DNA from: Piscinibacter caeni | Lineage (GTDB): Bacteria > Pseudomonadota > Gammaproteobacteria > Burkholderiales > Burkholderiaceae_C | DNA length: 64,000 bases | Reading direction: 5' to 3' | Assembly (NCBI GenBank): GCA_003265685.1 | Contig: QJOU01000013.1 | Coordinates: 62,001-126,000 of the forward strand | Shown: in pieces, positions 34,068-42,003 of the stretch | Layout of the letters: the number at the start of each line of letters is the position of its first letter | Position numbering within the stretch: position 1 is the stretch's first letter | Made by a program: the position numbers and the translations under genes | The notes under the pieces: generated by a model | The model's database searches: none | Told to the model about the DNA's origin: nothing | The model's input: only the letters and a program-made list of their open reading frames with translations

Positions 34068-34148
34068 GACCGCCGCGCCTTGACGTTTCGCCATTCTCCC
34101 GCTTAAAACTTGACGCTTTCCGATCTTCGCGTTTGAACTCACTCCACT

Positions 34149-34217
34149 TTTCCGGGTTTTTACGACGCGACCCCCCCACCGCGCAGTGAATTCCCGGAAT
34201 TCCGGGTTTTGACGACC
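34149..34217 (-). repeat. 54 bp interspersed repeat, copy D, with an extra partial end
   Basis: Copy D is in the opposite orientation to A-C and spans 34149-34201. It is followed directly by a second, partial end (ATTCCGGGTTTTGACGAC) at 34199-34217, as if two elements had met tail to tail. Confidence 0.8.
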
Positions 34218-34333
34218 GAACGTGCGGATTTCGATTTGACAAGTCGCAATCCGCCCGTTTGTCGTTTGCGGGCGGAATCCTCTACGTTCATAGAGCTTTT
34301 GCCTCGCAGGCCCTGCGGCGGAGCGCCCGACGC

Positions 34334-34957
34334 TCAGCAGGCCTCGGGAAGCGGACGGCGCTTGGGTCGGTTGAATCGCTGCGCCGGTGTCGCTCCCTTG
34401 CGCTTGACCTTCAGCCAGGTCTCGGACCGTTGGCCGGCCAGGTACAAGGAGTCCAGGCGTTTGGCAACGATGCCTTCGAGCTCAAGCAACCGCGCCTGGT
34501 GGAAGAGCTGCGAGCCCTGCCCTTCAAGGCCGGTCACTCGGAGCAGCGACGGCGCCCCTTGGCGGAGCAGCTGTTCAAGGCAAGCCTGCCGTCGCCGGAG
34601 CGGCTGGTGGCGGATGTCCCGGCCGCGGTGGACCACGACGTCGAAAACGCAGTAGACGACCGACGCGAGGCCGGGCTTCCATCGTCGGGCCTTCGCCCGG
34701 GCATGCAGCTTGTCGAAGTCGGTGCGGCCGAGCTCGTCAAGCACCACGACTTCGCCGTCAAGCACATGCTCCCCTGCGGGGAGCTCGGCCAGGCCGCGTA
34801 CGACTTCTGGGAACCAGGTTGTGGCGTCAGCGCCGTTGCGGGTCTTCAGCCGGGGGCCGCCCTCACCGGCCCACGCCATCAACCGGTAGCCGTCCTACTT
34901 CAGCTCAAAGGTCCATGCTGGGTCGTCGAACGGCGCCCGAGCCTGCCCCAGCAGCAT
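34334..34957 (-). pseudogene. ATP-dependent DNA ligase adenylation domain, amber codon at the active site
   Basis: The minus-strand frame from ATG 34957 reads LLGQARAPFDDPAWTFELK, then TAG (34895-34897), then DGYRLMAWAGEGGPRLKTRN and on to GEVVVLDELGRTDF, GIVAKRLDSLYLAG and TWLKVKRKG. This is the ligase domain seen in LigD. The stop replaces the Tyr of KYDGYR directly after the catalytic Lys, so it is a pseudogene unless TAG is read through. The OB fold is missing. It differs from the ligase domain of the intact ligD at 3256, so it is not a recent duplicate. Confidence 0.75.
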
Positions 34958-34988
34958 CGGCTCAATGCTGCTCAGTCGCTCAGGCAGT

Positions 34989-35195
34989 TCAGCTCGACCG
35001 GCCAGAGGCTCCGCCTCCGCCGCCCTTGAGATGGGCCTCGACGTTCTTGGCGCTGTTGCCCACCGCCGCCACTGCCTTCTTGAGCTCCTCCGGGCTGACC
35101 CCGAACTTCTTGGCCCAGTCGCGCAGCTCGTAGTCCTGGTTCACATCGATGAGCTCGCGGTCGCGTCCGCCGCTCTTGGTCTTGTCGTCGGCCAT
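34989..35195 (-). CDS. DUF3606 family protein
   Basis: A 68-residue protein matching DUF3606: the core is DRELIDVNQDYELRDWAKKF followed by GVSPEELKKAV and GNSAKNVEAHL. The family is small, soluble and of unknown function, common on proteobacterial chromosomes and plasmids. The ATG is preceded by AAGGAG. It is divergent from umuD and just upstream of the broken ligase gene, so a shared LexA-controlled promoter region is possible. Confidence 0.8.
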   Translation of the reverse strand: MADDKTKSGGRDRELIDVNQDYELRDWAKKFGVSPEELKKAVAAVGNSAKNVEAHLKGGGGGASGRSS

Positions 35196-35274
35196 GCCAA
35201 CTCCTTTCGCAGAGTCGATGGCCTCCTCTGGCAACGGCTGTGCCCGTCCTGACGGATCAAAGGCAACTCCTATA

Positions 35275-35290
35275 CTGTATGGATGTACAG
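35275..35290 (+). promoter_or_regulatory. LexA box of umuD
   Basis: CTGTATGGATGTACAG matches the LexA consensus CTGT-N8-ACAG. It overlaps a -10 hexamer (TATACT, 35271-35276), with CTGACG 16 bases upstream as -35. The ATG of umuD lies inside the box, about 7 bases from the -10, so the transcript would be leaderless. Confidence 0.85.
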
Positions 35291-35741
35291 CATCGAGTGT
35301 CGGTGGGCCGACATCACGGGGGAGCCGGTGCCCGCGGCCAGCGGGGCCCGTCGAACCATCGTTGCCCTTCCGCAGTCGGTCCAGGCCGGCTTCCCTTCGC
35401 CGGCGGAGGACCACGCGGTCAAGCGGATCGACCTGAACGAGGTGCTCATCAAGCACCCGCAGTCCACCTTCCTGATGCGGGTGCGCGGACCGTCCATGCG
35501 AGAAGCGGGCATCGACGACGGGGACGTCGTGCTGGTCGACCGCGCCATCACGCCGTGCCACGGGCACGTGGTTGTGGCCGTGGTCGACCACGAGTTCACC
35601 GTGAAGCGCCTTTGGAAGCGCGGCTCGCGCGTGAAGCTCCAGGCAGCCAATCCCACCTACCCCGACATCGTCCCGAAGGACGGACAGGAGGTGGAAGTTT
35701 GGGGCGTCGTGACGAACGCCATTAAGTCGATGCCGCTGTAG
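35283..35741 (+). CDS. umuD: UmuD-like SOS mutagenesis protein (self-cleaving S24 peptidase)
   Basis: A 152-residue protein. The catalytic pair is S71 (VRGPSMREAGI) and K108 (FTVKRLW), 37 residues apart as in E. coli UmuD. The cleavage site is probably the Ala-Gly in QSVQAGFPSPAED. UmuD is cleaved with RecA help after DNA damage and joins UmuC as DNA polymerase V. The LexA box overlaps its start. Unlike the usual umuDC operon, umuC lies 2 kb downstream, with three other genes between. A later in-frame GTG at 35328 is a less likely start. Confidence 0.9.
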   Translation: MYSIECRWADITGEPVPAASGARRTIVALPQSVQAGFPSPAEDHAVKRIDLNEVLIKHPQSTFLMRVRGPSMREAGIDDGDVVLVDRAITPCHGHVVVAVVDHEFTVKRLWKRGSRVKLQAANPTYPDIVPKDGQEVEVWGVVTNAIKSMPL

Positions 35742-35822
35742 CGCCGCCCGGCGACCGCGGGCTTGCGGGCTGACGGCGCCACGGGCACATTCGCGTGACT
35801 TCTTGTTACAGGGGTTCGGCCG

Positions 35823-37028
35823 ATGGCGCTGCGGTTCCGGAAGACCTTCAAGCTCGCCCCCGGCGTCCGGTGGACCATTTCCGGCTCCGGCAGCAGCTGG
35901 AGCTTCGGTCCCCGAGGCGCCTCCATCAGCGTGGGCAAGCGCGGCGTCTACGCCAACTACAGCATCCCCGGCACCGGCCTGTCATACCGCGAGCGGCTCG
36001 GTGGCCGCAGCGAGACGCCGTCCGCCCAGCTCGGACCCCCGCAGACGACCAAGGTCAGCCTGACCTGCGGCATCGACGATGAAGGCGTCCTGAGCTTCAC
36101 CGATGGCGCTGGCATGCCACTCAGCGAGGCGGTGGTCGAGGCCGCCAAGAAGCAGAACCGGGACGCCATCCTGGCGCTCATCCAGCGCAAGTGCGACGAG
36201 CTGAACGACCAGGTCGAGGCGCTCGGCCGGCTTCATCACGACACCCCGGACTCCAGGGTGAAGCCCAAGTTCGAACCGCAGCGCATCAACCTGGTAGCGC
36301 CCGAGCGGCCCACTCTCCGCGTCCCGACATTTCTTGAAGGACTCAGGAAGTCCGTCCGCCTGGCCATCCAGGAGGAAAACGACCGGGCGCTAGCCCGTTT
36401 CGAAGGGGACACGGAAGAGTTCGAGCGTCAGCGGCGTGCGTTCTACGCGGCCGAGACCAAGCGTCGAGTTCTGGTCGAGCAGCTGATCTACCAGGACGTC
36501 CAGGCCATGGAGGACTTCCTCGAGGCAAACCTCCAGGACATCGTCTGGCCGCGGGAGACCCAGGTTGCGGTGGACATCGGGGATGGAGGTCTCACGGTCC
36601 AGCTGGATGTCGACCTGCCTGAAATCGAGAACATGCCGACCAAGTCGGCTGCCGTGCCGGCGCGCGGACTGAAGCTCTCCGTGAAGGAGCTGCCGGCTGC
36701 CAAGGTCCGCCGGCTCTACGCGGACCACGTGCACGGCATCGTGTTTCGCCTGGTCGGCGAGACCTTCGCCGCCCTGCCCGTCGCCCGCACGGTCGTCGTC
36801 TCAGGCTACTCCCAGCGCAGCAACAGTGCCACCGGCCACCTCGAGGACCAGTACCTGCTCTCAGTCAAGGTCGCCCGAGAAGCCTGGGAACAGCTTGCCT
36901 TCGACCGGCTTGCCGAGCTCAACGTGGTGGACTCGCTTGCCCGCCACGAGCTGCGCCGCGATCTGACCCGCATCGGAGAACTGCGCCCCATCAGACCATT
37001 CCAGGAGGAGGAGACATGCGAGGTTTGA
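35823..37028 (+). CDS. DUF4236-domain protein
   Basis: A 401-residue protein. The first 55 residues are a clear DUF4236 domain (MALRFRKTFKLAPGVRW, then SWSFGPRGASISVGKRG and PGTGLSYRE). The rest has a charged helical middle (RRAFYAAETKRRVLVEQLIY) and a C-terminal region without recognised motifs. DUF4236 has no known function. The last 13 bases overlap the start of the next gene, suggesting coupling. Confidence 0.8.
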   Translation: MALRFRKTFKLAPGVRWTISGSGSSWSFGPRGASISVGKRGVYANYSIPGTGLSYRERLGGRSETPSAQLGPPQTTKVSLTCGIDDEGVLSFTDGAGMPLSEAVVEAAKKQNRDAILALIQRKCDELNDQVEALGRLHHDTPDSRVKPKFEPQRINLVAPERPTLRVPTFLEGLRKSVRLAIQEENDRALARFEGDTEEFERQRRAFYAAETKRRVLVEQLIYQDVQAMEDFLEANLQDIVWPRETQVAVDIGDGGLTVQLDVDLPEIENMPTKSAAVPARGLKLSVKELPAAKVRRLYADHVHGIVFRLVGETFAALPVARTVVVSGYSQRSNSATGHLEDQYLLSVKVAREAWEQLAFDRLAELNVVDSLARHELRRDLTRIGELRPIRPFQEEETCEV

Positions 37029-37345
37029 AGCTCGTGTTGGCCGCGGCGGTTGCCAGCCTGCCCGCTCTTGCCGCCGCTCACGGCGGCGGCTTGAACGCCG
37101 CGGGCTGCCACCACAACCGCAAGACCGGGGACTACCACTGCCATCGCGCGCCGGCCGCGGGGCCGCGTGACACTGCGCCGGTTTCCACCACCGGGACCGC
37201 CCGCGCTCAGAATCTATCCGAGCAGGCCGGTCGAAGTGCCGTCTCGGCACCGCCTTCTGCCGGCGGTCCGACCTGCTATGTGGGGCCGCGCGGCGGCACG
37301 TACACCATCACCGCCAGCGGCCGGAAGAACTACAGCGGCTGCTGA
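37016..37345 (+). CDS. Small exported His/Cys-motif protein
   Basis: A 109-residue protein with a signal peptide (LKLVLAAAVASLPALAAA). Directly after it comes GGGLNAAGCHHNRKTGDYHCH, a short His/Cys motif common in secreted nuclease-associated and calcium-binding proteins. The C-terminus has a second small motif (CYVGPRGGTYTITASGRKNY). It is probably secreted and may bind metal or DNA. It overlaps the DUF4236 gene. Confidence 0.7.
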   Translation: MRGLKLVLAAAVASLPALAAAHGGGLNAAGCHHNRKTGDYHCHRAPAAGPRDTAPVSTTGTARAQNLSEQAGRSAVSAPPSAGGPTCYVGPRGGTYTITASGRKNYSGC

Positions 37346-37354
37346 GTTGCTGCG

Positions 37355-37654
37355 TCACAGCGGGGCCGGAGCGACGAAGTCGCCGAGGTCCTGGGCGTTC
37401 ATGCTGACGAAGCCCTTGCCAGTGCGGCGGTCGATGATGCAGCTGCCCGACGCTTTGCCGCCCCTCGTCTGCAGCTGGCCGGCGTCGGCGTTCCACGCAA
37501 AGTAATACTCGCGGGCGTCGCCCCAGTCTTTCACCTCTGGCACAGCAGTCACGGCACCCTTGCTCAGCCGCTTGAACTGCTTCTCGCAGGCAACGTGGCC
37601 CGCCGACGCGCCATGGGCGCCGGCGCCTGCCATCGCGAAGGCGGTGAACAACAT
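37355..37654 (-). CDS. Small exported hypothetical protein
   Basis: A 99-residue protein with a signal peptide-like start (LFTAFAMAGAGAHGASAG). The mature part contains two Cys residues (VACEKQF and GSCIIDRRTG) that could form a disulfide, and WGDAREYYFAWN. It is convergent with the preceding small gene. No family is recognised. Confidence 0.55.
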   Translation of the reverse strand: MLFTAFAMAGAGAHGASAGHVACEKQFKRLSKGAVTAVPEVKDWGDAREYYFAWNADAGQLQTRGGKASGSCIIDRRTGKGFVSMNAQDLGDFVAPAPL

Positions 37655-37764
37655 GGCCGGACGCTCGGCGCATGCTTTCCTCCAGAGCCGTCACGGTGCC
37701 GAAGTCTCGCCCGCCGCGCGGCCGGACGCCTTCCCCCTGAGTAGCGAGGAGGCGGACGCCTATA

Positions 37765-37780
37765 CTGTATGTCCATACAG
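37765..37780 (+). promoter_or_regulatory. LexA box of umuC
   Basis: CTGTATGTCCATACAG is a perfect LexA-type inverted repeat overlapping a TATACT -10 hexamer (37761-37766). It lies 16 bases before the umuC start codon, so umuC has its own SOS control separate from umuD. Confidence 0.9.
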
Positions 37781-37795
37781 TACGGTGTCTGGCGG

Positions 37796-39118
37796 ATGTA
37801 CGCCCTCGTCGACGGCAACAACTTCTACTGCTCGGTCGAGCGCGTTTTCCGGCCGTCGCTGACGGGCCGGCCCGTGGTGGTCATGGGCTCGAACGACGGC
37901 TGTGTCATTGCCCGGTCCAACGAGGCGAAGGCGCTGGGCGTGAAGATGGGGGAGCCCTGGTTTCAATGTCGACACCTCGAGAAGGACCAGGGCCTCGTGG
38001 CGCTGTCGGCCAACTTCACCCTCTACGGCGACATGTCCGAGAGGATGATGACCGTGGCCGGTTCCTTCGCGCCACGCCAAGAGGTTTACAGCATCGACGA
38101 GTGCTTCCTGGACTTCGCCGGCATGCCGGGCGGACCAGGTTCCCTCGTCGAAACTGGCCGCGCGCTGCGTGAGAAGGTTCTTCGGTGGACCGGCATTCCC
38201 ACCTGCGTCGGCTTCGGCCCGACCAAGACGCTCGCGAAGCTGGCGAACCACATCGCCAAGTCGGCCGAGCGCAAGCCGGGGTCCTACCCTGAGCAGCTTG
38301 CTCAGGTCTGCAATCTGGGCGAGCTGGCAGATGAAGTCCGGCGGGAGCTCCTGGTCAAGACGGAGGTCAAGGAAGTCTGGGGCGTAGGGCCGCGCATCGG
38401 CGCCCAGCTCAACGCGGCTGGAGTCTCGACCGTGCTCGACCTAGTCCGGCTGGACCCCGCGGCTGTCCGGCGACGCTTCTCGGTGGTGCTCGAGAAGACC
38501 GTGCTCGAACTGCGCGGCATCAGCTGCCTGACGCTCGAAGACGCGCCGGCGAGCCGGCAGCAGATCATGTGTTCGCGCTCCTTCGGGCGGCCGGTGCTCG
38601 AGATGGAGGGACTGGTCGAGGCGTTGAGCGACTTCGCGGCGCGCGCGGCCGAGAAGCTGCGCAAGCAGGAGAACCTCGCCGGCGCCGTGCACGTCTTCAT
38701 CACCACGAGCCCCTTCCGCAAGGAGGACCGGCAGTACAGCCGTTCGGTCACCGTGCCGCTGGTCCGACCGACAGGAGACACGCGGGTGCTGGTCAGCGCC
38801 GCCATCCTCGCTCTGCGGGCGGTGTTCAAGCCTGGCTACCGCTACGCGAAAGCGGGGGTCATGCTCATGGAACTGCAGCCCGAGTCGGTGCACCAGGCCG
38901 AGCTCGACCTGGGAGAGCCCGAGCCCGGCACTGTCCCGCGCGACCGCAGCAAGCTGATGTCCGCGGTCGACGCTGTGAACCGGCGCCACGGCCGCGGCTC
39001 ACTAATGGTGGCGAGCGCCGGTCTCGCAACTGCGCGACGCGAGTTCGTGCCGAAACAGGAGCGGCGAACGCCCCACTACACAACGTCTTGGGACGACATG
39101 CCGGTGGCGCGCGCCTGA
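37796..39118 (+). CDS. umuC: UmuC-like Y-family DNA polymerase (Pol V catalytic subunit)
   Basis: ATG 37796 gives MYALVDGNNFYCSVERVF, the standard UmuC start, and a 440-residue protein; the longer frame from 37769 begins inside the LexA box. The catalytic acidic residues are D6 and D101/E102 in SIDECFLDF, at the same numbers as in E. coli UmuC. The helix-hairpin-helix region is VWGVGPRIGAQLNAAGV, and the little-finger domain follows. Length matches the family (about 420-440). It copies damaged DNA with low fidelity. It is followed by a terminator for the convergent gene. Confidence 0.95.
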   Translation: MYALVDGNNFYCSVERVFRPSLTGRPVVVMGSNDGCVIARSNEAKALGVKMGEPWFQCRHLEKDQGLVALSANFTLYGDMSERMMTVAGSFAPRQEVYSIDECFLDFAGMPGGPGSLVETGRALREKVLRWTGIPTCVGFGPTKTLAKLANHIAKSAERKPGSYPEQLAQVCNLGELADEVRRELLVKTEVKEVWGVGPRIGAQLNAAGVSTVLDLVRLDPAAVRRRFSVVLEKTVLELRGISCLTLEDAPASRQQIMCSRSFGRPVLEMEGLVEALSDFAARAAEKLRKQENLAGAVHVFITTSPFRKEDRQYSRSVTVPLVRPTGDTRVLVSAAILALRAVFKPGYRYAKAGVMLMELQPESVHQAELDLGEPEPGTVPRDRSKLMSAVDAVNRRHGRGSLMVASAGLATARREFVPKQERRTPHYTTSWDDMPVARA

Positions 39119-39150
39119 ACAGCAAGGCCGGCCACACGGACGCAAAGAAA

Positions 39151-39182
39151 AGGCGCCCGGGCTCGATGAGCACCGGGCGCCT
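39151..39182 (-). terminator. Terminator between umuC and the convergent gene
   Basis: A 10-bp stem AGGCGCCCGG/CCGGGCGCCT with a 12-base loop. Read on the minus strand it is followed by TTTTCTTTG, so it mainly ends transcription of the gene at 39202-39978. Confidence 0.8.
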
Positions 39183-39201
39183 GTCGAATCTGCTCTGGAC
39201 G

Positions 39202-39978
39202 TCAGGCCATCGCTTCTGCGAACTTGAGCTGCTTCGCCGCAGCCTTCTCGTCCGTGAGCCATGCAGGCAGCACGATGTCGACATCGGGGCGCACCTGTCG
39301 GACGTCGAGGATCTTCGCCCCTGGACGCACGTAAGCGGCCTGGCGGATGTGCCTACGACCGCCAATCTCGATGTCGGCCACCGGGATGACCAGCACGTCC
39401 ATGTCCTGCAGGTCTTCATACTCCTGGAACAGACGGTCGAAGTAGCTCGGATGGGTCGCAATCTGCAAGATGCGCTGCATGTCCTCGTCGACCTTTAGGC
39501 CGTCTTCCTTGGCATACCGCGTGAAGCACTTGAAGACGTCCTCCTGCAGGTCTGCCTTCATGCGTCGCACGTTCAGGAAGCGGTTCGTCTTGCGAGAGGC
39601 CTTCAGCATCTCTTTGCTGACCAGGTCCTTCTCGATGCCGCCGACCTCCACCTCGAACTCGGCGGAGGCAAACTCTGCGCCTAGCTCGCGCGCCTTGGTA
39701 CGCCACTTGTGCAGCTCGTCGAGCGCGTCACGGATGCCATACAGCATCAACATGCCGTGCCCAGGCTTTGGAGTAAACCGGGTGAACGACTCGCTATGGA
39801 ACGGAATCGAGTCCGCGAGGAGCTCGATCTTCCTCGTGGCCGGGTTGAAGCGGGCGTCGGAGGCGCCGTAGAGGACCTCCACCTGAGGCTGCCCTCCGCT
39901 CGCCGGCGTGGTCGTCCGGTACACGGCGAATGACGTCAGCCGGACCGAAGGCGCAGTCGTCTTTTTCTGCGAAGGCAT
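39202..39978 (-). CDS. Hypothetical protein of the transfer region
   Basis: A 258-residue soluble protein. Segments include GHGMLMLYGIRDALDELHKW, NVRRMKADLQEDVFKCFTRY and MDVLVIPVADIEIGGRRHI. No family is recognised. It has its own strong promoter (about 40096-40123) and its own terminator, so it is a single-gene unit, divergent from the gene at 40195. Confidence 0.6.
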   Translation of the reverse strand: MPSQKKTTAPSVRLTSFAVYRTTTPASGGQPQVEVLYGASDARFNPATRKIELLADSIPFHSESFTRFTPKPGHGMLMLYGIRDALDELHKWRTKARELGAEFASAEFEVEVGGIEKDLVSKEMLKASRKTNRFLNVRRMKADLQEDVFKCFTRYAKEDGLKVDEDMQRILQIATHPSYFDRLFQEYEDLQDMDVLVIPVADIEIGGRRHIRQAAYVRPGAKILDVRQVRPDVDIVLPAWLTDEKAAAKQLKFAEAMA

Positions 39979-40095
39979 GAGCGGCCTTTAAAAAATTGAG
40001 TATTCAGCGCACCATCAGAAGCTTGCGACCGTGGCGCATTTCGCATACCATCTGCACCATCGTACCGTCAAACCCCACGGGGACCCGGTTGTCCG

Positions 40096-40134
40096 ATTGT
40101 ATATCGAGTACGCTAACTGTCAAACATTTAACAG
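40096..40134 (-). promoter_or_regulatory. Strong sigma70-type promoter with overlapping inverted repeat
   Basis: On the minus strand TTGACA (40118-40123) and TACAAT (40096-40101) are separated by 16 bases, driving the gene at 39978. The -35 lies in an inverted repeat CTGT-N10-ACAG (40117-40134), which could be an operator. Its spacer is 2 bases longer than in the LexA boxes of umuD and umuC. Confidence 0.65.
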
Positions 40135-40194
40135 TGTTGACCATCAAGTCCGCGCTGTACGTGCCCTAAGGCTGGGGCTTTCCTGGAGGTGACC

Positions 40195-40929
40195 GTGATT
40201 CCCAAGAACAGACCCGTCCTCGGCAAGGACCTAGATGCGGTGCGTACCCAGTACGGGCTGCTCGTCTCGGACGCGTGCTGGCTCTTCGGCCTGTCCATCA
40301 CGCGGTGGATGCAAATCGTCAAGCGGGCTGGCGATGAGCCCGTGAGCGACCCGACTTTGGCACTGCTCGTGCGCTTCCTTGCGGACCACCCCGAGCTGTC
40401 GGTCATCCCGAAGTTCCCCACGGTGCCCGAGATGTACGAGATGGTGAACGGCGTCACGCCGACGGACCAGAAGCGCTTCTCCGTGCTGCTGGGCTCCGAG
40501 GCATCGGCGACGTACCGCTGGCTGCGCGTTCCGGGCTCGCGGCAGTCTCCGGCCGTGAACCGGCTGATGCACTATCTGAAGGTGGCGATGCTCTCGCAGC
40601 GTCCGAACGAGCGCGGCCAGCTCCTCGAGGACTGGAAGGAGACGGTCGACAAGGAGGCGAAGGCTCGCGGCGTGGTCGATGTCTTCAAGACCGGTGGCTG
40701 GAACCCGAACAAGAAGGCGAAGGCGAAGAAGGAAGAAGAGGCCTCCGAAGCGGTGGAAGGGGGCGAAGCGGCCGCGGTGAAGAAGCCGCGCGCACGCAAG
40801 GCACCGGCGAAGACTGCCGCAGCGCCGGCCGCCGAAGCGTCGAAAGCTGCCGGCAAGCACGAGGCCGCCGAGGCCGCGCCGGCGAAGAAGACGGTGCGCC
40901 GCGTACCCAAGGCGTCGGTAACCAGCTGA
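40195..40929 (+). CDS. Hypothetical protein with Lys/Ala-rich tail
   Basis: A 244-residue protein. GTG 40195 is preferred because GGAGG lies 5 bases before it. The N-terminal 150 residues are globular and helical (VRTQYGLLVSDACWLFGLSI reads like a helix-turn-helix entry). The C-terminal 80 residues are Lys/Ala/Glu-rich (KKAKAKKEEE and ARKAPAKTAAAPAAEA), like histone-like tails that bind nucleic acid. It may be a DNA-binding regulator of the transfer region. A bidirectional terminator follows. Confidence 0.6.
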   Translation: MIPKNRPVLGKDLDAVRTQYGLLVSDACWLFGLSITRWMQIVKRAGDEPVSDPTLALLVRFLADHPELSVIPKFPTVPEMYEMVNGVTPTDQKRFSVLLGSEASATYRWLRVPGSRQSPAVNRLMHYLKVAMLSQRPNERGQLLEDWKETVDKEAKARGVVDVFKTGGWNPNKKAKAKKEEEASEAVEGGEAAAVKKPRARKAPAKTAAAPAAEASKAAGKHEAAEAAPAKKTVRRVPKASVTS

Positions 40930-40946
40930 GCCTCGGCCTCCCTGTG

Positions 40947-40971
40947 AAAACGGCGCCTTGGGCGCCGTTTT
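40947..40971. terminator. Bidirectional rho-independent terminator
   Basis: A perfect inverted repeat AAAACGGCGCC-TTG-GGCGCCGTTTT lies between the convergent genes ending at 40929 and 40976. It has T runs on both strands. Confidence 0.9.
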
Positions 40972-40975
40972 CGCT

Positions 40976-41302
40976 TCAGATGCCCACTGACCAAGCCTGG
41001 GCGCGCCTCTGCCGCTCCTCCTGCGCGGCCACCTCCCGTGCCAGCCTGTCGGGGTTCTTGCTCGTCAGGACCGCCACGTGCGCACGTTGCATCCGCGTAA
41101 GCAGCGGCTCGAGTTCCACCTCTTCAACGATGCCCGCCTTCGGGGCGAAGATGAACATCCGATGCGCAAGGGAGTACGGCGCCAGGCGGTGCGCGGCTGC
41201 GCGAGCCTGCTCCTTGGAAGTCCACCAGAGCCCACCAACCATCACGAAATTCCGGCGTCCCTGGCAGAACGTCTTCTCGATGACCTTGTAGAGCTTGCTC
41301 AC
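40976..41302 (-). CDS. Small hypothetical protein, last gene of the transfer operon
   Basis: A 108-residue protein starting at GTG 41302, whose codon overlaps the stop of the M15-type peptidase gene (GTGA). It is basic and helical, with EPLLTRMQRAHVAVLTSKNP in the centre. It has no signal peptide. Coupling with the peptidase suggests a role in the same process, but none is recognised. Confidence 0.6.
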   Translation of the reverse strand: MSKLYKVIEKTFCQGRRNFVMVGGLWWTSKEQARAAAHRLAPYSLAHRMFIFAPKAGIVEEVELEPLLTRMQRAHVAVLTSKNPDRLAREVAAQEERQRRAQAWSVGI

Positions 41303-42003
41303 GATCCTCTGCGGGCCGTCGAGACCCAGGTTCTCTGTGCGCCGGTGTCAACGTGCACGAAGCCGCGGTTCAGATACACGCCGGTACCGCCTCGATTGAA
41401 GACCTGCACCATCGCGCCGACCAGCGCGCTCGAGGCGCCATCGATGTGGATGTCGGCCGCCTTGCCATAGAGGTGCATGGAGTTGCGAGCCGCGCCTTCG
41501 GTCGCCTGGTTCGTGACCCCAGTGCGGAAGCCGCTGAGCAGCTCGATATCGGCGGTCCGGCCGTTGAACTCCATCCAGCGCTGGATGCCACACAGCACGT
41601 CCAGGAGCTTGGGGTCCATGGCGACCACCTTCCCAGCGCGGACGTCACGCAGCATGAAGCAGGCCAGGCCGTAGCCGTCCCGGTCGACTGAGCCGTCATG
41701 GTTCATGTAGCGAATGCGCCGGCGCGGGCCGTTGCGCCGCACGACGATGGAGCGCTCACCGGAGAGCAGGAACTGCCGCCAGTCGCCTGCTGCTGTCACA
41801 GGCGGGCCAGCCACTACCGGCGTCGCAGTCGGCGTTGACACCGTCCCAATCTGCTTGGGCGGCTCCCACCCAGGCCCTGCCTCCGGCGAGTTTTCGATGA
41901 CGTTCTGCGCGAACGACGCCGCCGGTCGCCACATCGTCGCCCACGCAGCCACCAGCAGCACGCTGCGCCGCGTGGTGCCGGCGCGATTCACAGTTCCGAC
42001 CAT
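41299..42003 (-). CDS. DUF882/M15-type murein peptidase (YcbK/MepK-like), exported
   Basis: A 234-residue protein with a Tat- or Sec-type leader (TTRRSVLLVAAWATMW). The DUF882 features are IRYMNHDGSVDRDGYGLACF, then ELLSGFRTGVTNQ, and the zinc site H-x6-D in NSMHLYGKAADIHIDG and H in GFVHVDTG. Such enzymes cut peptidoglycan cross-links. In a conjugation operon this would open the wall for the transfer channel, alongside the transglycosylase at 46648. The start overlaps the end of the coupling protein gene by 16 bases. Confidence 0.85.
   Translation of the reverse strand: MVGTVNRAGTTRRSVLLVAAWATMWRPAASFAQNVIENSPEAGPGWEPPKQIGTVSTPTATPVVAGPPVTAAGDWRQFLLSGERSIVVRRNGPRRRIRYMNHDGSVDRDGYGLACFMLRDVRAGKVVAMDPKLLDVLCGIQRWMEFNGRTADIELLSGFRTGVTNQATEGAARNSMHLYGKAADIHIDGASSALVGAMVQVFNRGGTGVYLNRGFVHVDTGAQRTWVSTARRGS

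Larger units (their letters stand above)
33275..34333. other. 1 kb gene-free, repeat-rich region: candidate origin or centromere
   Basis: No convincing gene lies in this interval; short frames at 33352 and 33622 have no protein-like features. It is locally richer in A+T around 33610-33740 and 34080-34150. It contains the 210-bp field of 11-bp repeats and copy D of the 54-bp repeat. Such a combination is typical of plasmid origins or partition sites, but no direct evidence, such as adjacent rep or par genes, is present here. Confidence 0.4.

Noticed and set aside
34895-34897. Possible programmed amber read-through by a suppressor tRNA of the array
   Set aside because: No tRNA with anticodon CTA was found among the 35, so read-through from this array is not supported.
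40117-40134. Third LexA box upstream of the gene at 39978
   Set aside because: The half-sites CTGT and ACAG are 10 bases apart instead of 8 as in the two umu boxes, so LexA binding is unlikely; kept only as an unnamed inverted repeat.
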